This document shows, one piece after another, positions 6,504 through 7,954 of a DNA stretch of 7,954 bases. A program made the position numbers and the translations under genes. The stretch comes from Sulfuricurvum sp. Its GTDB lineage: Bacteria > Campylobacterota > Campylobacteria > Campylobacterales > Sulfurimonadaceae. The stretch covers positions 1 through 7,954 of the forward strand of contig JACXUE010000052.1 in the NCBI GenBank assembly GCA_014764075.1, written 5' to 3'. The first letter of the stretch is position 1; every line of letters starts with the position of its first letter. The notes beneath the pieces were generated by a model, which worked only from the letters and a program-made list of their open reading frames with translations, had not been told where the DNA came from and searched no databases.

Positions 6504-6525
6504 TATATGTGACCTGTATATGTGA
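6504..6525. repeat. Tandem 9-bp direct repeat between cyclase stop and transposase end
   Basis: TATATGTGA occurs at 6504-6512 and again at 6517-6525, a 13-bp period. It fills most of the 27-bp gap between the cyclase stop and the inverted repeat, and the first copy overlaps the outer bases of the extended right end. It could be a protein-binding pair or a scar of insertion. Short AT-rich repeats also arise by chance. Confidence 0.45.
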
Positions 6526-6527
6526 AT

Positions 6528-7769
6528 TTACTGCGAAACAACCCGATTTTTTCCGCTGTTTTTTGCGGTGTAGAGGTACATATCTGCTGTGTTGATGCTC
6601 TCTTCTAGGGTGTCTTCTGGGGATGTGACAACTCCGATTGAGATGGTGAAATGAGTAAAATCACCCTCTACTTTCAGTGATGATGCTGCAACTTTGCGGC
6701 AGATGGATTCGCATTTTGCTTGGATTTGTGATGGGGTCATATCTTTAAGCAAAAGACAAAACTCCTCTCCTCCAAAACGTGCGACGGTGTCTTTTGCATC
6801 GACGTTGGTTATGAGAATTTGTGAAAGAGTGACAATCACGCGATCGCCTACGTCGTGGCCATAAGTGTCATTGATGGCTTTAAAATTGTCAATATCAATC
6901 ATAGCGATTCCAAAATTTTCACCCATCTTTTTTGCTTCTTGAAAGTATGCAGGCGTGGAAGCGTAAAAATATCTACGATTATAAAGCCCTGTGAGATAAT
7001 CTCGATTGGCGTTATTTGTTATTTTTTCAATGTTTTCCAAAGCCTCGATAGTATTGGTGAGCCTACACGTAAACTCCTCTTTTGAAAAAGGTTTGTAAAT
7101 GTAATCGTTTGCACCATTTTTTAAAAACAGTGCGGTAATCTCCTCATCTTGGTTTGAAGAGATGGCGATGACGCTCAACTCATGTTTTGAGTAGATTTTT
7201 CTGATCTTTTTTGTGAGTTCAAGTCCATCCATCACGGGCATAAAATAATCAGTTAAAACTATTTTTATATCAGGGTGTGTTTGTAACATTGCCAAAGCTT
7301 CTTCGCCGTGCGCAACCGTGATGACTTGAAAAAACATATTTATGAGCAAGCGTTGCATCTGGTTGCGAAACACTAGCGAATCATCAACAATGAGCACTTT
7401 GTGTTTTTGATTTGCTTGCAATCTCTCAATGGCTCTAATAATGTAATCTATAGAACTGATCCCATCTTTTTTAATGTAATCAATAATATCTTTTTGCAAG
7501 AGCTGTTTTCTAATATTTTTATCGACAATACCACTAAGAACGATAACATGTAAGTGGTTTGCAAGCGCATAATCCACAATTTCGCCATTGGGTGCATCGG
7601 GGAGTTTGAGATCTAAGAGAGCGAGAAAATAGCTGTATTTTTTGATGAAAAGTTTGGCTTCTTGGAGCGAATAGGCGACATCTATTTCAAAATTTAAACT
7701 CGATTCTAGTTTGAGTATAATGATTTTTGCAAGTGCTTTGTTGTCTTCTACAATTAAAATTCTTTGCAT
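6528..7769 (-). CDS. Response regulator with two receiver domains and a GGDEF diguanylate cyclase output
   Basis: 413 aa, soluble, REC-REC-GGDEF. REC1 (about 1-118) has the acidic pair Glu8-Asp9, phospho-acceptor Asp53 (LLDLKLPDAPNGEI), Ser79 and Lys100 or Lys101. REC2 (about 122-240) has Asp129-Asp130, Asp174 (LTDYFMPVMDG), Ser204 and Lys226 (YKPF), so both receivers look able to accept phosphate. The GGDEF domain (about 250-413) opens with DYLTGLYNRR, has the metal and substrate segment DIDNFKAINDTYGHDVGD and the active-site variant GGEEF (333-337), and should make cyclic di-GMP from two GTP. The inhibitory I-site RxxD upstream of GGEEF reads DAKD (324-327), so canonical product inhibition is probably lost. 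Its arrangement recalls PleD, but REC1 belongs to a lineage with LPDAPNGEIVDY that I recall from Campylobacterota and other bacteria. The ATG at 7769 follows AGGAAAAA. The partner kinase is unknown. Confidence 0.95.
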   Translation of the reverse strand: MQRILIVEDNKALAKIIILKLESSLNFEIDVAYSLQEAKLFIKKYSYFLALLDLKLPDAPNGEIVDYALANHLHVIVLSGIVDKNIRKQLLQKDIIDYIKKDGISSIDYIIRAIERLQANQKHKVLIVDDSLVFRNQMQRLLINMFFQVITVAHGEEALAMLQTHPDIKIVLTDYFMPVMDGLELTKKIRKIYSKHELSVIAISSNQDEEITALFLKNGANDYIYKPFSKEEFTCRLTNTIEALENIEKITNNANRDYLTGLYNRRYFYASTPAYFQEAKKMGENFGIAMIDIDNFKAINDTYGHDVGDRVIVTLSQILITNVDAKDTVARFGGEEFCLLLKDMTPSQIQAKCESICRKVAASSLKVEGDFTHFTISIGVVTSPEDTLEESINTADMYLYTAKNSGKNRVVSQ

Positions 7770-7799
7770 TGATTGTTTTTCCTAAAAGTCAAGTGGGTA

Positions 7800-7805
7800 A
7801 TTTTA
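7800..7805 (-). promoter_or_regulatory. Candidate -10 box for the diguanylate cyclase gene
   Basis: Minus strand TAAAAT in GATAAAATTACC, 30 bases ahead of the ATG. It suggests the cyclase has its own promoter rather than depending on the gene upstream. No good -35. AGGA of the ribosome binding site lies at 7780-7783. Confidence 0.3.
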
Positions 7806-7806
7806 T

Positions 7807-7827
7807 CTCTTTTACACAAAAAAAGAG
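7807..7827. other. AT-rich inverted repeat between upstream gene and cyclase gene
   Basis: CTCTTTT and AAAAGAG form 7-bp arms around a 7-base loop. It lies 23 bases past the stop of the partial upstream gene and just above the candidate -10 of the cyclase. It could be a weak terminator for the upstream gene, but the stem is A/T-rich and no T-run follows on the minus strand. Confidence 0.3.
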
Positions 7828-7849
7828 GTGAAGTGGCTTTGGCACTGAC

Positions 7850-7954
7850 CTACTGGCCATATAAGTTTTTATTGTTGAAGAAGCGGGCAAGTTTATAATC
7901 AAGCCATTTGGCGGATTTGGCATGTGCTTTAGTGCGTCTAACAAGATAAGCGAT
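7850..7954 (-). CDS. C-terminal end of an unidentified protein (34 codons plus stop)
   Basis: An open minus-strand frame enters from the right edge and ends at TAG (7850-7852). The visible tail is rich in Lys and Arg, with aromatic residues (for example WLDYKLARFFNNKN), and ends in LYGQ. Such a basic tail would fit the cytoplasmic end of a membrane protein, but that is a guess. I do not recognise the family. It lies 80 bp upstream of the cyclase gene on the same strand, so co-transcription is possible, though a candidate promoter and an inverted repeat sit in between. Its reading frame could be a chance one, given the short length. Confidence 0.55.
   Translation of the reverse strand: MAYLVRRTKAHAKSAKWLDYKLARFFNNKNLYGQ

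Larger units (their letters stand above)
5649..6506 (-). mobile_element. REP-associated-type transposase cassette bounded by inverted repeats
   Basis: A compact unit of one Y1-family transposase gene with its own -10 box between imperfect 20-bp inverted ends (18 of 20 identical, inner 14 bp perfect). Such single-gene units are usually called RAYT or IS200-like solitary transposase genes. They process single-stranded DNA at short palindromic or inverted sequences. The right end lies 28 bp from the cyclase stop codon. No target-site duplication is visible outside the ends, as expected for HUH tyrosine enzymes. Whether the unit itself moves or acts only on dispersed repeats cannot be told from one locus. 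Confidence 0.65.

Overview
The window looks like a chromosomal segment of a Campylobacterota (epsilonproteobacterial) sulfur-oxidiser of the Sulfuricurvum/Sulfurimonas kind. The pointers are a histidine kinase with an HQWRQPLN H-box and a periplasmic NMT1-type sensor, a double-receiver GGDEF protein with an LPDAPNGEIVDY signature, and moderate-to-low GC. The genus is inferred from remembered family resemblance, not from a search.

Layout. (1) Bases 1-3236, minus strand: most of metH, cobalamin-dependent methionine synthase. It runs off the left edge, so only its C-terminal activation domain is cut. All plus-strand open frames in this stretch are its shadows. (2) Bases 3237-3334: a 98-bp divergent promoter region. 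(3) Bases 3335-5284, plus strand: a membrane sensor histidine kinase with a periplasmic NMT1/THI5-like domain. A stub of a second periplasmic domain (SBP_bac_3 type) breaks off abruptly at the transmembrane helix, as if most of that domain was lost in frame. (4) Bases 5285-5662: a 378-bp gap holding a 26-codon minus-strand ORF with a near-perfect ribosome binding site, a 17-bp palindrome just downstream of it, and a 12-bp direct repeat whose copies enclose the ORF and palindrome. (5) Bases 5649-6506: a REP-associated-type (Y1, HUH) transposase gene bracketed by 14-bp perfect inverted repeats (18/20 when extended). (6) Bases 6528-7769, minus strand: a REC-REC-GGDEF diguanylate cyclase response regulator. 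(7) Bases 7850-7954, minus strand: the last 34 codons of an unidentified protein.

How they relate. metH and the kinase are divergently transcribed and need not share a function. The kinase has no adjacent response regulator. The double-receiver cyclase 1.2 kb away is the only one in view and is a possible but unproven partner. The transposase cassette lies directly behind the cyclase stop codon on the same strand and carries its own -10 box, so it looks like a compact insertion. By eye, the metH and kinase half is richer in G+C than the transposase and cyclase half. I see no rRNA, tRNA, CRISPR array or riboswitch.
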